From: Pseudomonas sp. FEN
GTDB lineage: Bacteria > Pseudomonadota > Gammaproteobacteria > Pseudomonadales > Pseudomonadaceae
NCBI RefSeq assembly: GCF_904067045.1
Contig: NZ_CAJFDC010000016.1
Span: 271,778-335,777 of the forward strand
Direction of reading: 5' to 3'
DNA length: 64,000 bases
In this document: positions 18,601 through 56,830 of the stretch, one piece after another
How the letters are laid out: every line of letters begins with the position of its first letter
How positions within the stretch are numbered: the first letter of the stretch is position 1
Notes under the pieces: generated by a model
The model's database searches: none
Told to the model about the DNA's origin: nothing
Seen by the model: only the letters and a program-made list of their open reading frames with translations
Position numbers and translations under genes: made by a program

Positions 18601-19536
18601 GTGAGCAAAAAATTCGCCTTGACCCCGGAAGAACGAGCCTCGTTTGAAAAGAATGGTTTTATCGGCCCGTTCGATGCCTACTCGCCGGAAGAAATGAAAG
18701 AAGCCTGGAAACGTACCCGCCTGCGCCTGCTCGACCGTAGCGCCGCGGCTTACCAGGACCTGGACGCCATCTCCGCCGGTACCAACATCGCCAACTACGA
18801 CCGCCACCTGGATGACGACTTCCTCGCCAACCACATCTGCCGCGCGCAGATCTGCGACCGCGTCGAAAGCATCCTCGGCCCGGATGTACTGTGCTGGCGC
18901 ACCGAGTTCTTCCCCAAATACCCCGGCGATGAAGGCACCGACTGGCACCAGGCCGACACCTTTGCCAACGCCTCCGGCAAGCCGCAGATCCTCTGGCCGG
19001 AAAACGAGGACTTTGGCGGCACCATCACCGTCTGGACCGCGTTCACCGATGCCAATATCTCCAACGGTTGCCTGCAGTTCATTCCTGGCACCCAGAACAG
19101 CATGAACTACGACGAAACCAAGCGCATGAGCTACGACCCCGAAGCCAACAACAGCTCGGTGGTCAAGGATGGCGTACGCCGCGGTTTCTTCGGCTACGAC
19201 TATCGCCAGTTGCAGATCGACAAGGACTGGAAGCCCGACGAGGAGTCAGCCGTGCCAATGCAGATGAAGGCCGGCCAGTTCATCATTTTCTGGTCGACCC
19301 TGATGCACGCCTCCTACCCGCACAGCGGCGAAACCGAGGAGATGCGCATGGGATTCGCCTCGCGTTATGTGCCATCGTTCGTGAAGATCTACCCGGACTC
19401 GGAGCATATCGAAGAGTACGGCGGTCGCATCAGCCTGGAGAAATACGGCGCGGTGCAGGTGATCGGTAACCAGACACCGGAATACAACCGTCTCGTCACT
19501 CATACCACCCGCGGCAAGAAATTCGAAGCGGTCTGA
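18601..19536 (+). CDS. syrB2: SyrB2-like non-heme iron halogenase (4-chlorination of Thr)
   Basis: 311 residues from a GTG start at 18601, chosen because it gives the SKKFALT N-terminus of SyrB2 and has an AAGGAA site before it. A TTG at 18580 overlapping the syrB1 stop is less likely. The facial triad is the halogenase type: DWHQADTF gives His116-x-Ala118, where a hydroxylase would have Asp or Glu, leaving room for chloride on the iron; the distal His is in the STLMHASYPHSGE segment. The protein is very close to P. syringae SyrB2 over its full length. It chlorinates the C4 methyl of Thr bound to SyrB1 using O2 and 2-oxoglutarate. It sits between its carrier protein gene and syrC. Confidence 0.96.
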   Translation: MSKKFALTPEERASFEKNGFIGPFDAYSPEEMKEAWKRTRLRLLDRSAAAYQDLDAISAGTNIANYDRHLDDDFLANHICRAQICDRVESILGPDVLCWRTEFFPKYPGDEGTDWHQADTFANASGKPQILWPENEDFGGTITVWTAFTDANISNGCLQFIPGTQNSMNYDETKRMSYDPEANNSSVVKDGVRRGFFGYDYRQLQIDKDWKPDEESAVPMQMKAGQFIIFWSTLMHASYPHSGETEEMRMGFASRYVPSFVKIYPDSEHIEEYGGRISLEKYGAVQVIGNQTPEYNRLVTHTTRGKKFEAV

Positions 19537-19592
19537 CCCGCATCCGCCAGGCGACAGTTGACCTGGCAACGTGCCTACAGGAGTTGAAATCC

Positions 19593-20804
19593 ATGACTAT
19601 TTCCACCGACGCCGCGATGCGCCTGTGCGAGACCGTGAGGATGCTTAGGCACCTTGCCATCCATCTGCCCGACCCCATGTGCCTGAGTTTTCTCGCCGCG
19701 GACAATGGCCTGCTCCCCGAGCAGGCCTCCCCCAGCGTGAGGGCCACGGAGCGGGCGGTGAATGCCGCCTTTGCGCGGATCGGCGTGCGTACCGTGCAGT
19801 ACCTGCACGGCGGCGAGGCGCAACTGTCGTCGTTTGAATTCTTTATCAGCCGGAAAATCTGCCAGGCGCTCGATTACCGCTACGATCACTTCGACAGTGC
19901 CGAAGCAACCAAGGCGTTCGGGCGACTGCTCAAGCACTTCGAGTTCAGTGGGGCGGTGCCGGAGGTTGAGACACTGCACCTGACCACCCGCGACAACGTC
20001 TCCCTGTCGGTGCATGCAAGCACCGACCGGGAACGTCAGGCAATTGTCCTGGCCCTGCCCTGCGGCATGCCCTTTGACCTTTGTCGCGACTGGTTCAACG
20101 CCCTCAGCGAGCGCTTCTTCGTGGTCACCTGGGAGACCCGCGGGCTGTTCGGCTCCTGCGCGGCCTTCGACCAGGTCGCGGTGGACACCGATGCCCAGGT
20201 TGCCGACCTGATCAGTGTAATGAATCACTACCAACTGTCGACGGCGCACCTGATGGGTATCTGTGGCGGTGCGGTGATCGCCCTCAGCGCCGCCGCCGCC
20301 CTCGGCGACCGGGTCAACTCGCTGAGTCTGTGGCATGGCGACTACAATCTGGGTGACAACAACCTGCGCACCACCCATCAGCAGAACTTCGAATGGCTGA
20401 TGGAAGCCGCCGCCTATGACCGCCACGAGGCCAGCGACCTGCAGGCGATGTTCCTCGACCAGGCGACGCTGGCCAGCACGCCAGAGCCGATTGCCCATGT
20501 CGCGCTCTACCCCTACGTCAACCCGGAACTGTTCTATCGCTATGCACGCCTGAACAACGCATTGAACAAGACCGAGCTGGCGTCGCGGCTGGCCCGCATC
20601 GCGGTGCCGACCCTGGTGGTCGCCGGCGATGCCGATGAAACCACGCATATCGGTGGCTCACGCTATATCGCCGCGTCGATCGACGATGCCATCTTGCATG
20701 TGGAACAGGACGGCAGCCACCTGGCGTTCTTCGCCTCCACCCAGTACTCGAAGCAGACCGCCTTTCGCTTCCTCGAAGAAACCCTCCAGCCGGCTGTCGC
20801 CTGA
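19593..20804 (+). CDS. syrC: SyrC-like aminoacyl transferase
   Basis: 403 residues. The ATG at 19593 has an AGGAG site eight bases upstream; a TTG at 19584 lies directly on that site and is rejected. It has an alpha/beta-hydrolase fold with the nucleophile elbow GICGG, where Cys224 replaces the usual Ser, the same residue number as the catalytic Cys of SyrC. The acid and base of the triad would be the Asp in VAGDADE and the His in QDGSHLAFF near the C-terminus. In syringomycin synthesis SyrC moves chlorothreonine from SyrB1 to the last carrier domain of SyrE, which has no A domain; the second NRPS here ends in the same way (C-T-TE). Last gene of the syrB1-B2-C unit, followed by a strong hairpin. 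Confidence 0.94.
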   Translation: MTISTDAAMRLCETVRMLRHLAIHLPDPMCLSFLAADNGLLPEQASPSVRATERAVNAAFARIGVRTVQYLHGGEAQLSSFEFFISRKICQALDYRYDHFDSAEATKAFGRLLKHFEFSGAVPEVETLHLTTRDNVSLSVHASTDRERQAIVLALPCGMPFDLCRDWFNALSERFFVVTWETRGLFGSCAAFDQVAVDTDAQVADLISVMNHYQLSTAHLMGICGGAVIALSAAAALGDRVNSLSLWHGDYNLGDNNLRTTHQQNFEWLMEAAAYDRHEASDLQAMFLDQATLASTPEPIAHVALYPYVNPELFYRYARLNNALNKTELASRLARIAVPTLVVAGDADETTHIGGSRYIAASIDDAILHVEQDGSHLAFFASTQYSKQTAFRFLEETLQPAVA

Positions 20805-20841
20805 CAACCCCGCCCACAGGGGGTACGCCTCCGATTCTGTA

Positions 20842-20867
20842 GGAGCGGCCCTCTCACGGGCCGCTCC
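20842..20867. terminator. Perfect hairpin between convergent syrC and the AspH-like gene
   Basis: GGAGCGGCCC and GGGCCGCTCC form a 10-bp perfect stem around a TCTCAC loop. It lies between converging stop codons and could serve both directions. There is no U-tract, and the GTAGGAGC start resembles Pseudomonas REP elements, so it may be a REP sequence used as a terminator. Confidence 0.65.
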
Positions 20868-20875
20868 GCCGGATA

Positions 20876-21487
20876 TCAGGCAACCATGTGTTTTTCCCGA
20901 TGGAATTCGAGGTAGAGCACAGTGCGGTATGCCCGCGAGGCATTGACCGCGAAGTGGTCGAGGGAACCGTCGAAAATCACCAGGTTGCCATTGGTACTCT
21001 GGTTGAAACTGCCGTTGACGTTCAGGTAGGAATAGTTCTGGGTGACGGGTGCGTCGATGGTCAACTGCATGTGCAGCAGGCCCTCTTCCCAGGTGCCCGT
21101 ATGGGAATGCGTGCCGAGAAACACATTGGGCTCCATGCGCAGCAAGGCACACAGTTTGATCCCGGGAATCTGTTTCAACAGTTCGATGGTCCCCGGCATG
21201 GCGGCCTGGGCATAGGGGATCGGCGTGTCGTAGGCCACCAGGCCGTACTGGGTCCACTCGGGCATGACGTCCATATCGTCGCCCCAGCCCCAGAGCCAGC
21301 CATATTCGCCACCAGCGTCCATGTGCGCGGCCACTTCGTCGACGATCTCGGTGATCGACTTGCCCACGCGGTTGATGGTCAGGGTCGGTGCATCGAGGGC
21401 GAGAAACTCTTCACGAATCACTTCCCAGTTATCGGCCAGATGCTTGAGTTTGGGGAAGCGACTGGGTTCATAGAACGACGGACGCAT
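20876..21487 (-). CDS. Aspartyl/asparaginyl beta-hydroxylase-family dioxygenase, role in the lipopeptide unknown
   Basis: 203 residues from an ATG at 21487 with a perfect AGGAGG site; the open frame continues upstream but that part is not needed. The AspH-family iron site is visible: THSHTGTWEEGLLHMQL supplies the first His and FDGSLDHFAVNASRAYRTVL supplies the second His and the 2OG-binding Arg. Members hydroxylate Asp, Asn, His or acyl chains, some on carrier-bound substrates. No counterpart is needed for the core syringomycin chemistry, so it is a candidate tailoring enzyme, for example for the 4-hydroxy group of a 3,4-dihydroxy acyl chain or for residue 3 or 6. A box-like element lies 115 nt upstream. 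It is transcribed towards syrC. Confidence 0.8.
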   Translation of the reverse strand: MRPSFYEPSRFPKLKHLADNWEVIREEFLALDAPTLTINRVGKSITEIVDEVAAHMDAGGEYGWLWGWGDDMDVMPEWTQYGLVAYDTPIPYAQAAMPGTIELLKQIPGIKLCALLRMEPNVFLGTHSHTGTWEEGLLHMQLTIDAPVTQNYSYLNVNGSFNQSTNGNLVIFDGSLDHFAVNASRAYRTVLYLEFHREKHMVA

Positions 21488-21550
21488 AGGTCCTCCTTTA
21501 TCGATTGTTGTCGGCTCGGATGGCGGTGCGGGCGCAGTCCTGTCGAATCC

Positions 21551-21572
21551 GGGAGCTTGCGCGGGAGCTTGC
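21551..21572. repeat. Short tandem repeat in the MFS-AspH gap
   Basis: GGGAGCTTGC occurs twice, separated by GC (12-nt period), in the 178-nt gap upstream of the AspH-like gene. Function unknown. Confidence 0.6.
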
Positions 21573-21601
21573 AAAGGTTGACCCACGAGACCCGGCCTGT
21601 C

Positions 21602-21621
21602 TGTCACGGGAATCCGGTACA
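21602..21621 (-). promoter_or_regulatory. syr-syp-box-like element upstream of the AspH-like gene
   Basis: On the minus strand TGTACCGGATTCCCGTGACA followed by GAC. It differs from the other sites by one base in the TGTCCC half. Its position 115 nt upstream of the dioxygenase start suggests its own promoter in the same regulon. Confidence 0.5.
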
Positions 21622-21665
21622 ACCCGTGGGGGCGACCTGTTGCACAGGGCCGCCCCGACCCGCTG

Positions 21666-23033
21666 TCACAGCGCGTCGACCTGGGGCGTATCGCCCGCGC
21701 GCAGAGGCGCTGCCGCCGGCACGCCCTCCAGGCGGCGCATCGGCCCGTAGAGCAGGACCGCCAGGGACAACAGCGCAAAGAACGCCCCCGCCACCACGAA
21801 CAGCATGCCCACGCCACGTCCCGCCCCCACCCCGAGCCAGCGCCCGATCGACTCGGCATAGGCGCCACCGGGCAGCAATGCGGGCTGGAACCAGTGGTCC
21901 ACCAGCAGGCCAGCGACGAAGATCACCAGGCTGGTAGTGGCAATGGTCGACATACTGATCAGCGCAAACACACTGGCGCGGTTGCCGCTGGGGATCTTGC
22001 GCATCCACAGCGAGTTCACGCTGGCATCGGCGACACTCGCCGCGGTGATCGCGACAAAAGCCAGAGCGCAATAGGCAAAGGCATGGGAGACCACCCCCAT
22101 GGCAACGACGCAGATCGACAACATAAGATCGGCCAGCGCCACCAACACCATCAGGCGCCGCGGATTGCCCATGGAAATCAGCAGCCCGGCACCCGACAGC
22201 CCGCCCAGGGCCGCCCAGGTATAGGCCATGCCCAGGGTCTGGCTGCCCAGGGTGGACAACAGCAACGGTGTCATCATCAGCGTCGCCAATGACAACAGCG
22301 CGTTGCGCAACATGGTGTAGAACAACAAACCGGCCATCACATGGCTGGCGGCGAAGAACTTCAGCGCGGCCGAGATATTGCTCAGCGAACCGCGCAACAC
22401 CGAGCCCTTGCCGACCCCATCAGGTGCTCCTGACGCCCACGGCACGTGGGAAAACGCCTTGATCACCAGCAAGGTCCCCGAACAGAAGGTGATCAGGTCC
22501 ACCGCCAGAATGGGCACAAAGCCGGCGCGGGCCATGATCGCCCCGGCCAGCAACGGCGCCACCAGCGCCGAGGCGTTCTTGCTGATGCCCATCAGGCCCG
22601 AGGCCCGGGTGAACTTCTCCGGGGCGACAATCGAATTGACCGCCGCCTGATAGGCTGGCTTGCGGAACGCCGAGACGATCGAGGCCAGGCAATTGAAGAT
22701 ATACAGGTGCAGCGGCTCCAGCCGGTCGAACCAGAGCAGGCCCATGACCCCAAACAGCAACAGCGCCAGGCTCACATCGCAACAGACAATGATCAGCCGG
22801 TGACTGACCCGGTCCGCCAGCCCCCCGGCCAGGGGCAGGAACACCACCGCCGGCAAGGTCGCCGCCAGCACCACGTTGGCGAAGGCCAGTGCCGAGCCGG
22901 TGTGGGTATAGACCCAGACGCCGAGGGCGAACTCCATCAGCGCCGTGCCGACGATCGCCAAGGACTCACCGCACCACAGGAAGTAGAAACTTCGCCCCAG
23001 GTCAAAGGCTGGCTGACGACGCCCGCGGCTCAT
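21666..23033 (-). CDS. MFS efflux transporter
   Basis: 455 residues, strongly hydrophobic with about twelve spans. The major-facilitator motif A is visible as GGLADRVSHRLIIV (about residues 68-81), and a second copy region follows in the C-terminal half. It resembles drug or siderophore exporters of the MFS_3/EntS-like group. The ATG overlaps the stop of the cupin-domain gene upstream by four bases (ATGA), so the two are translationally coupled. Inside a lipopeptide cluster that already has a SyrD-like exporter, it most likely contributes to export of one of the two peptides, or to self-protection. The substrate cannot be read from sequence. Confidence 0.85.
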   Translation of the reverse strand: MSRGRRQPAFDLGRSFYFLWCGESLAIVGTALMEFALGVWVYTHTGSALAFANVVLAATLPAVVFLPLAGGLADRVSHRLIIVCCDVSLALLLFGVMGLLWFDRLEPLHLYIFNCLASIVSAFRKPAYQAAVNSIVAPEKFTRASGLMGISKNASALVAPLLAGAIMARAGFVPILAVDLITFCSGTLLVIKAFSHVPWASGAPDGVGKGSVLRGSLSNISAALKFFAASHVMAGLLFYTMLRNALLSLATLMMTPLLLSTLGSQTLGMAYTWAALGGLSGAGLLISMGNPRRLMVLVALADLMLSICVVAMGVVSHAFAYCALAFVAITAASVADASVNSLWMRKIPSGNRASVFALISMSTIATTSLVIFVAGLLVDHWFQPALLPGGAYAESIGRWLGVGAGRGVGMLFVVAGAFFALLSLAVLLYGPMRRLEGVPAAAPLRAGDTPQVDAL

Positions 23034-24034
23034 GGGCGCACATCACGAAGCGTGAACACACCCTTGACCCGCTGCGCCAGTCGCCAGGCCAGGGAGTAGG
23101 CCACGGCCCCCAGCACCAGCGGCGCCAGGCGGGAAAACAGATAGGTGCGCAGCACCCGCCGGGCAATCGGCGAACGGATATCGCCACTGACATGCAAGGG
23201 GGTCGGGAAGGTCGCGGCAACCGTCGCGCCAAACGCGTCGTCCATGGACTGCACCGCATGCCACCAGTACACCGGGATATACAGCGCATCGCCCGGCTCC
23301 ACCACCGTGCGCAACGCCTGTAGACCACGAGCGCCAGGGAAGCGCCGGGTATCGATGTCATACAGATAGCCCGCCTCCTCGATCACCGGTCGCAGCGCCC
23401 GCCAACTGGTCTCGTCCGGCGGCAGCAGGAGCACCTCCTTGGCCCCGACCACCTGGGCCATGAAGGTCTCGTCGACGACATGGAAATGCCAGTCGGTGTA
23501 GGAGTTGCGGTAGAGAAAACTGCGATGGGTCGGGTAGTGCCGGGACTTCGACAATTGCGGCATGAACGGCAGTCCGCCGACATCATCCTTCATCTGCTCG
23601 ATGGCCGACCCTTCGGAAAAACGGCAACTGTCGGCCACCAGCGGATCACTGCCCTCACTCAGGCTATCGAGAAACTCGTGAAACGGCATCTCCCGGTAGA
23701 CCGTGTTCGCATACGCGGTCAGTGCCGCCTTGACCTCGGGGTTCGACCAGCCGATGACCTCCGAGACAATCTTTGCACGGACCACCACCGGGTTGTTGCG
23801 CGAATGCGCCTTGAAGTAGTCCAGCCGCTGCCATTTCTCGAACGCCGGCCAGTGGCGCACGGCATTTTTCACCAGGCACGGACGATTGCGGTTGACGTAG
23901 CGGCGGGTGAATTGCTCCCGGGTAATCGTCAGCGCATCGATCACCTCGACCGATCCCGCCTGGGGATGATTGGGGAAACGCGACAGACTCCAGAACTTCG
24001 ATTCAGGGCGATCCACTTCGGCGACCCATGACAT
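23030..24034 (-). CDS. Cupin/JmjC-like (Cupin_8) putative Fe/2OG oxygenase with C-terminal hydrophobic segment
   Basis: 334 residues from the ATG at 24034 (GAGGG upstream). Cupin_8 hallmarks are present: a DWHFHVVDETFMAQVVG segment, GAKEVLLLPP, and IPVYWWHAVQS with the distal metal His. The expected HxD metal pair is not seen; the segment gives H-F-H and then D three residues after the second His, so the metal site is unusual or the fold is used differently. The last 40 residues contain a hydrophobic stretch (LAPLVLGAVAYSLAW) that could be a membrane anchor. It overlaps the MFS gene by four bases and diverges from the first large NRPS, sharing a 248-nt control region with it. The role is unknown; a tailoring hydroxylase of the lipopeptide is the simplest inference. 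Confidence 0.75.
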   Translation of the reverse strand: MSWVAEVDRPESKFWSLSRFPNHPQAGSVEVIDALTITREQFTRRYVNRNRPCLVKNAVRHWPAFEKWQRLDYFKAHSRNNPVVVRAKIVSEVIGWSNPEVKAALTAYANTVYREMPFHEFLDSLSEGSDPLVADSCRFSEGSAIEQMKDDVGGLPFMPQLSKSRHYPTHRSFLYRNSYTDWHFHVVDETFMAQVVGAKEVLLLPPDETSWRALRPVIEEAGYLYDIDTRRFPGARGLQALRTVVEPGDALYIPVYWWHAVQSMDDAFGATVAATFPTPLHVSGDIRSPIARRVLRTYLFSRLAPLVLGAVAYSLAWRLAQRVKGVFTLRDVRP

Positions 24035-24124
24035 TGTGCGACCCTCGCAAGAACACTCAGGGCCGTTGATATAACAGACTCGCGCGCGACCTCCCAAACG
24101 CGCCGATAGCCCGCCGCGCAGGGT

Positions 24125-24144
24125 TGTCCCTGCTTCCCATGACA
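24125..24144 (+). promoter_or_regulatory. syr-syp-box-like element between the cupin gene and the large NRPS operon
   Basis: TGTCCCTGCTTCCCATGACA followed by GAC, 138 nt upstream of the NRPS start at 24283 and about 90 nt upstream of the divergent cupin gene, so it could act on both. Same pattern as the sites at 16348 and 54103. Confidence 0.6.
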
Positions 24145-24282
24145 GACATCGCCCAGTGGATGCTCTAGTTTTTTCCCACGCTACTCCTTCGTCCCGCCTA
24201 CAGGCAGTCGTCCAGACTCCTACGTACCGCTGCCCCCTGAGCGGAGACGAATCCACTGAATTCTGCAAACAGGTGCGCCGAA

Positions 24283-54028
<29,746 letters not shown>

Positions 54029-54102
54029 GTCGTATCAGGGAAGAATTTTCATTCTCAAGAAAATCATCGACAACTAAACAGCGCCAGCTCGGCAGCGTAG
54101 GA

Positions 54103-54122
54103 TGTCCCTGTTTTCCACTACA
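54103..54122 (+). promoter_or_regulatory. syr-syp-box-like element upstream of the LuxR-type gene
   Basis: TGTCCCTGTTTTCCACTACA followed by GAC, in the 284-nt gap between the NRPS stop and the regulator start. It suggests the regulator operon is part of the same regulon, perhaps self-regulated. Confidence 0.5.
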
Positions 54123-54312
54123 GACTTTTCCTACCTATCTGAGCTTAATTACAACTACGGACTGAATCGTTTTTTGTGGATGGATTCACAGGTGATACCT
54201 GAACTTCCGGGTATCAAGGCAAGAAATGGTTTGAGCGTCCCGGGGGAACGGACGGACTTCGTACCCCGACGACAGCATCGCAAGCCACTTCTAAAATATG
54301 CAGGATCAGCAT

Positions 54313-55140
54313 ATGAACCAACGAACGAACACCAAAGATGTCGAGAAAGCCCATCTCTATCTGGAACTGGGAAAACTGGTTTCCAGCGTCGGACAGGAGA
54401 ACTTTCTGAACAACATGCACCAGTTGATCAACACCTCGGTGGCGGTCAGCCGGGTCGAACTCAGTGAATGGACCGTCGACGACAGCCAGTCGGCGGTTGT
54501 CGATGTACAACTGCTGGGCTCCGCGGGGCTGGAGTTGAGCCCGCAAATGCAAGCGGTTTGCCCGACCAATGCCAAGCACCGCAACGACCATCCCCTGGTC
54601 AAGCGGGTGTTGGAAGTGGAAGACCCGCTGCTGATCCACCTCAATGCGCGGATGAAAAACGAGAAGGACAATAACTGCCTCGGCACCTCCCATCAGTGCA
54701 GCCTGATTTCGCGCAAGGCCAACCGTTGTTGTGTGATCTCGCTGCACCGCCCCCGGGTGGAGCGCGACTTCTCCCTGCAAGAGCTGTCCTTTTTGAAATA
54801 CCTCTCGGAAACCTTGTTGCCGTTGACCGAGCGGCATGCCCGTGCCCACCGCCAAGCCACTGCGAAAAGCCCTGCCGGGACCACCCCGCGCACCTTGATG
54901 GCGGTGGAACAGACGCAACTGCAACGCGAGTTCAATGAGCGCCTGAACGCCTGCGAGGTCAACCTTTCGGGGCGGGAAAAAGAGGTCTGCCTGGGGTTGC
55001 TGGCCGGCGGCACGGTACCTGAGATCGCAGAAAAACTCTGCGTCAAGAACAGTTCCATCGAAACCTACCTCAAGCGTTCCGCCGCCAAACTGGGTGTCAG
55101 CGGGCGCCATGGTTTGGCCAAGTGGATGATAGGAGCATAA
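54313..55140 (+). CDS. LuxR-family transcriptional regulator of lipopeptide type
   Basis: 275 residues from ATG 54313, which has AGGA at a good distance; an ATG at 54298 in frame lacks one. The C-terminal 65 residues are a LuxR/GerE helix-turn-helix (NLSGREKEVCLGLLAGG, then EIAEKLCVKNSSIETYLKR). The N-terminal 190 residues show no recognisable autoinducer-binding or receiver domain, as in the SyrF/SalA-like and other lipopeptide-flanking regulators of Pseudomonas. It follows the NRPS operon and its stop overlaps the next start by one base. It probably activates the cluster through the TGTCCC-type boxes; that is inference. Confidence 0.88.
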   Translation: MNQRTNTKDVEKAHLYLELGKLVSSVGQENFLNNMHQLINTSVAVSRVELSEWTVDDSQSAVVDVQLLGSAGLELSPQMQAVCPTNAKHRNDHPLVKRVLEVEDPLLIHLNARMKNEKDNNCLGTSHQCSLISRKANRCCVISLHRPRVERDFSLQELSFLKYLSETLLPLTERHARAHRQATAKSPAGTTPRTLMAVEQTQLQREFNERLNACEVNLSGREKEVCLGLLAGGTVPEIAEKLCVKNSSIETYLKRSAAKLGVSGRHGLAKWMIGA

Positions 55141-56558
55141 TGAACAGATCCCTGAGCCCCTGGGTTGCCGTCGTGCTGAGCCTGGGCGGTTGCTCGCTGA
55201 TCCCCGACTACCAGCGCCCGACTGCACCGGTCGCCGCACAGTACCCCCAGGCCCCCGCCTACGCCCCGGCCCTGTCGGGCCCGCTGGCGGCGGACGTGGG
55301 CTGGCGCGAGCTGTTCCGCGATCCGCTGCTGCAGCAACTGATCGAAAGCGCCATGCTCAACAACCGCGACTTGCGCGTGGCGGCCCTCAATGTCGAGGCC
55401 TATCAGGCGCAATACCGCATCCAGCGCGCCGACCTGTTCCCGGCGATCAGCGCCACGGGTTCCGGCACGCGCCAGCGCCAGCCGGCCAGCGTGACGCAAA
55501 CCGGCAGCGCGGTGACCAGTGGCAGCTACTCGGCAACGCTGGGTATCAGTTCCTACGAGCTGGACTTGTTCGGACGTATCCGCAGCCTCAGTGACCAGGC
55601 CGCCCTGACCTACCTGTCCAGCGAAGAGGCGCGCCGCAGTACCCAGTTGAGCCTGGTGGCCAGTGTCGCCAACGCCTACCTGACCTGGCGGGCCGACCAG
55701 GAACTGCTGGCATTGACCCAGGACACTCTCGGCTCCTACGAACAGAGCCTGCGCCTGACCGAGCGCAGCTACCAGATCGGTACGACTTCGGCCCTGGCCC
55801 TGGCCCAGTCGCGCACTTCGGTGGAAAGCGCGAGGACCAGCCTGGCGACCTTTCAGCGCCAGGTCGCCCAGGATCTCAACAGCCTGACCTTGCTGGTCGG
55901 CGCCTCGGTCGCGGACACCCCGTCCGACCGCCCACTGGCCGCCGACTGGCTGGCCGAAGTGCCGGCGGGCCTGCCTTCGGACCTGCTGCAACGGCGCCCG
56001 GATATTCTCCAGGCCGAATACCAGCTGCAATCGGCCAACGCCAGCATCGGTGCCGCGCGGGCGGCGTTCTTCCCGAGTATCACCCTGACCGCCAACGCCG
56101 GCACCTCCAGCAACGAATTGTCCGGACTGTTCAAGGGCGGCTCGGGAGGCTGGCTGTTTCAACCACAGATCAATCTCCCGATTTTCAACGCCGGCAGCCT
56201 GCGAGCGAGCCTGGATTACTCGAAGATCCAGAAGGATATCCGCGTCTCGCAGTACGAGAAATCGATCCAGACCGCGTTCCAGGAAGTCTCCGATGGCCTG
56301 GCGGCACGCCAGACCTACAAGAGTCAGTTGCAGGCGCAGAACGATCTGGTGCGGGCCAACCAGGAATATTACCGCCTGGCCGAACGGCGCTATCGCATCG
56401 GCGTCGACAACAGCCTGACTTTTCTCGACGCCCAGCGCTCGCTGTTCAGTGCCCGGCAGACCCTGATCACCGACCGGTTGGCCCAGCTGACCGCCGAGGT
56501 CAATCTGTACAAGGCACTGGGCGGAGGCTGGACGCAACGTAGCGAAAAAACCTTGTGA
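55140..56558 (+). CDS. Outer-membrane efflux factor (OprM/NodT family lipoprotein)
   Basis: 472 residues from ATG 55140 (TAGGAG upstream), overlapping the regulator stop by one base. There is a short lipoprotein signal with lipobox LSLGGC at residues 14-19. Two outer-membrane-efflux repeats follow, with the typical alpha-helical hairpins (for example DLFGRIRSLSDQAA and the matching RASLDYSKIQKDIRVSQYE region). Members form trimeric channels for tripartite pumps and are often found next to lipopeptide NRPS genes. No membrane-fusion or RND gene is in this window, so its partner must be the SyrD-like exporter with an unlinked adaptor, or a pump elsewhere. Confidence 0.92.
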   Translation: MNRSLSPWVAVVLSLGGCSLIPDYQRPTAPVAAQYPQAPAYAPALSGPLAADVGWRELFRDPLLQQLIESAMLNNRDLRVAALNVEAYQAQYRIQRADLFPAISATGSGTRQRQPASVTQTGSAVTSGSYSATLGISSYELDLFGRIRSLSDQAALTYLSSEEARRSTQLSLVASVANAYLTWRADQELLALTQDTLGSYEQSLRLTERSYQIGTTSALALAQSRTSVESARTSLATFQRQVAQDLNSLTLLVGASVADTPSDRPLAADWLAEVPAGLPSDLLQRRPDILQAEYQLQSANASIGAARAAFFPSITLTANAGTSSNELSGLFKGGSGGWLFQPQINLPIFNAGSLRASLDYSKIQKDIRVSQYEKSIQTAFQEVSDGLAARQTYKSQLQAQNDLVRANQEYYRLAERRYRIGVDNSLTFLDAQRSLFSARQTLITDRLAQLTAEVNLYKALGGGWTQRSEKTL

Positions 56559-56569
56559 GGTCATTGCAG

Positions 56570-56779
56570 ATGACGACATTCGAACCTGGGGCACGTGTGC
56601 GACTTCGCTCGGGCGGCAAGATCATGGTGGTCCGACCCGGCTCGACGATCTCCCAGCTCCCCGATACCTTGCTGGTGCTGTGCGAGTACCGGGCCAAGAA
56701 CCGGCTGGTGCAGGGCTTCTATGCCGCCCGCGACCTGATCCCCGCGCCCCGGGAGCCGATGCCGAGCAATCCGGGTTGA
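56570..56779 (+). CDS. Small YodC-like (DUF2158) protein
   Basis: 69 residues. The ATG at 56570 has GAGG upstream; a TTG earlier in frame is possible. The short SH3-like pattern FEPGARVRLRSGGKIMVVRPG is typical of DUF2158/YodC proteins, whose function is not well known. It begins 12 nt after the outer-membrane-factor stop and may be the last gene of that operon. Confidence 0.7.
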   Translation: MTTFEPGARVRLRSGGKIMVVRPGSTISQLPDTLLVLCEYRAKNRLVQGFYAARDLIPAPREPMPSNPG

Positions 56780-56830
56780 ACACGGCCAGCGACGCTCGGC
56801 GGCTTTCAGCCAGCTCGTATTAATGAGAAT

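Noticed and set aside
54102..54467. 121-codon plus-strand frame in the gap before the LuxR gene
   Set aside because: It overlaps the regulator in another frame and covers the box element; no motif or ribosome site.
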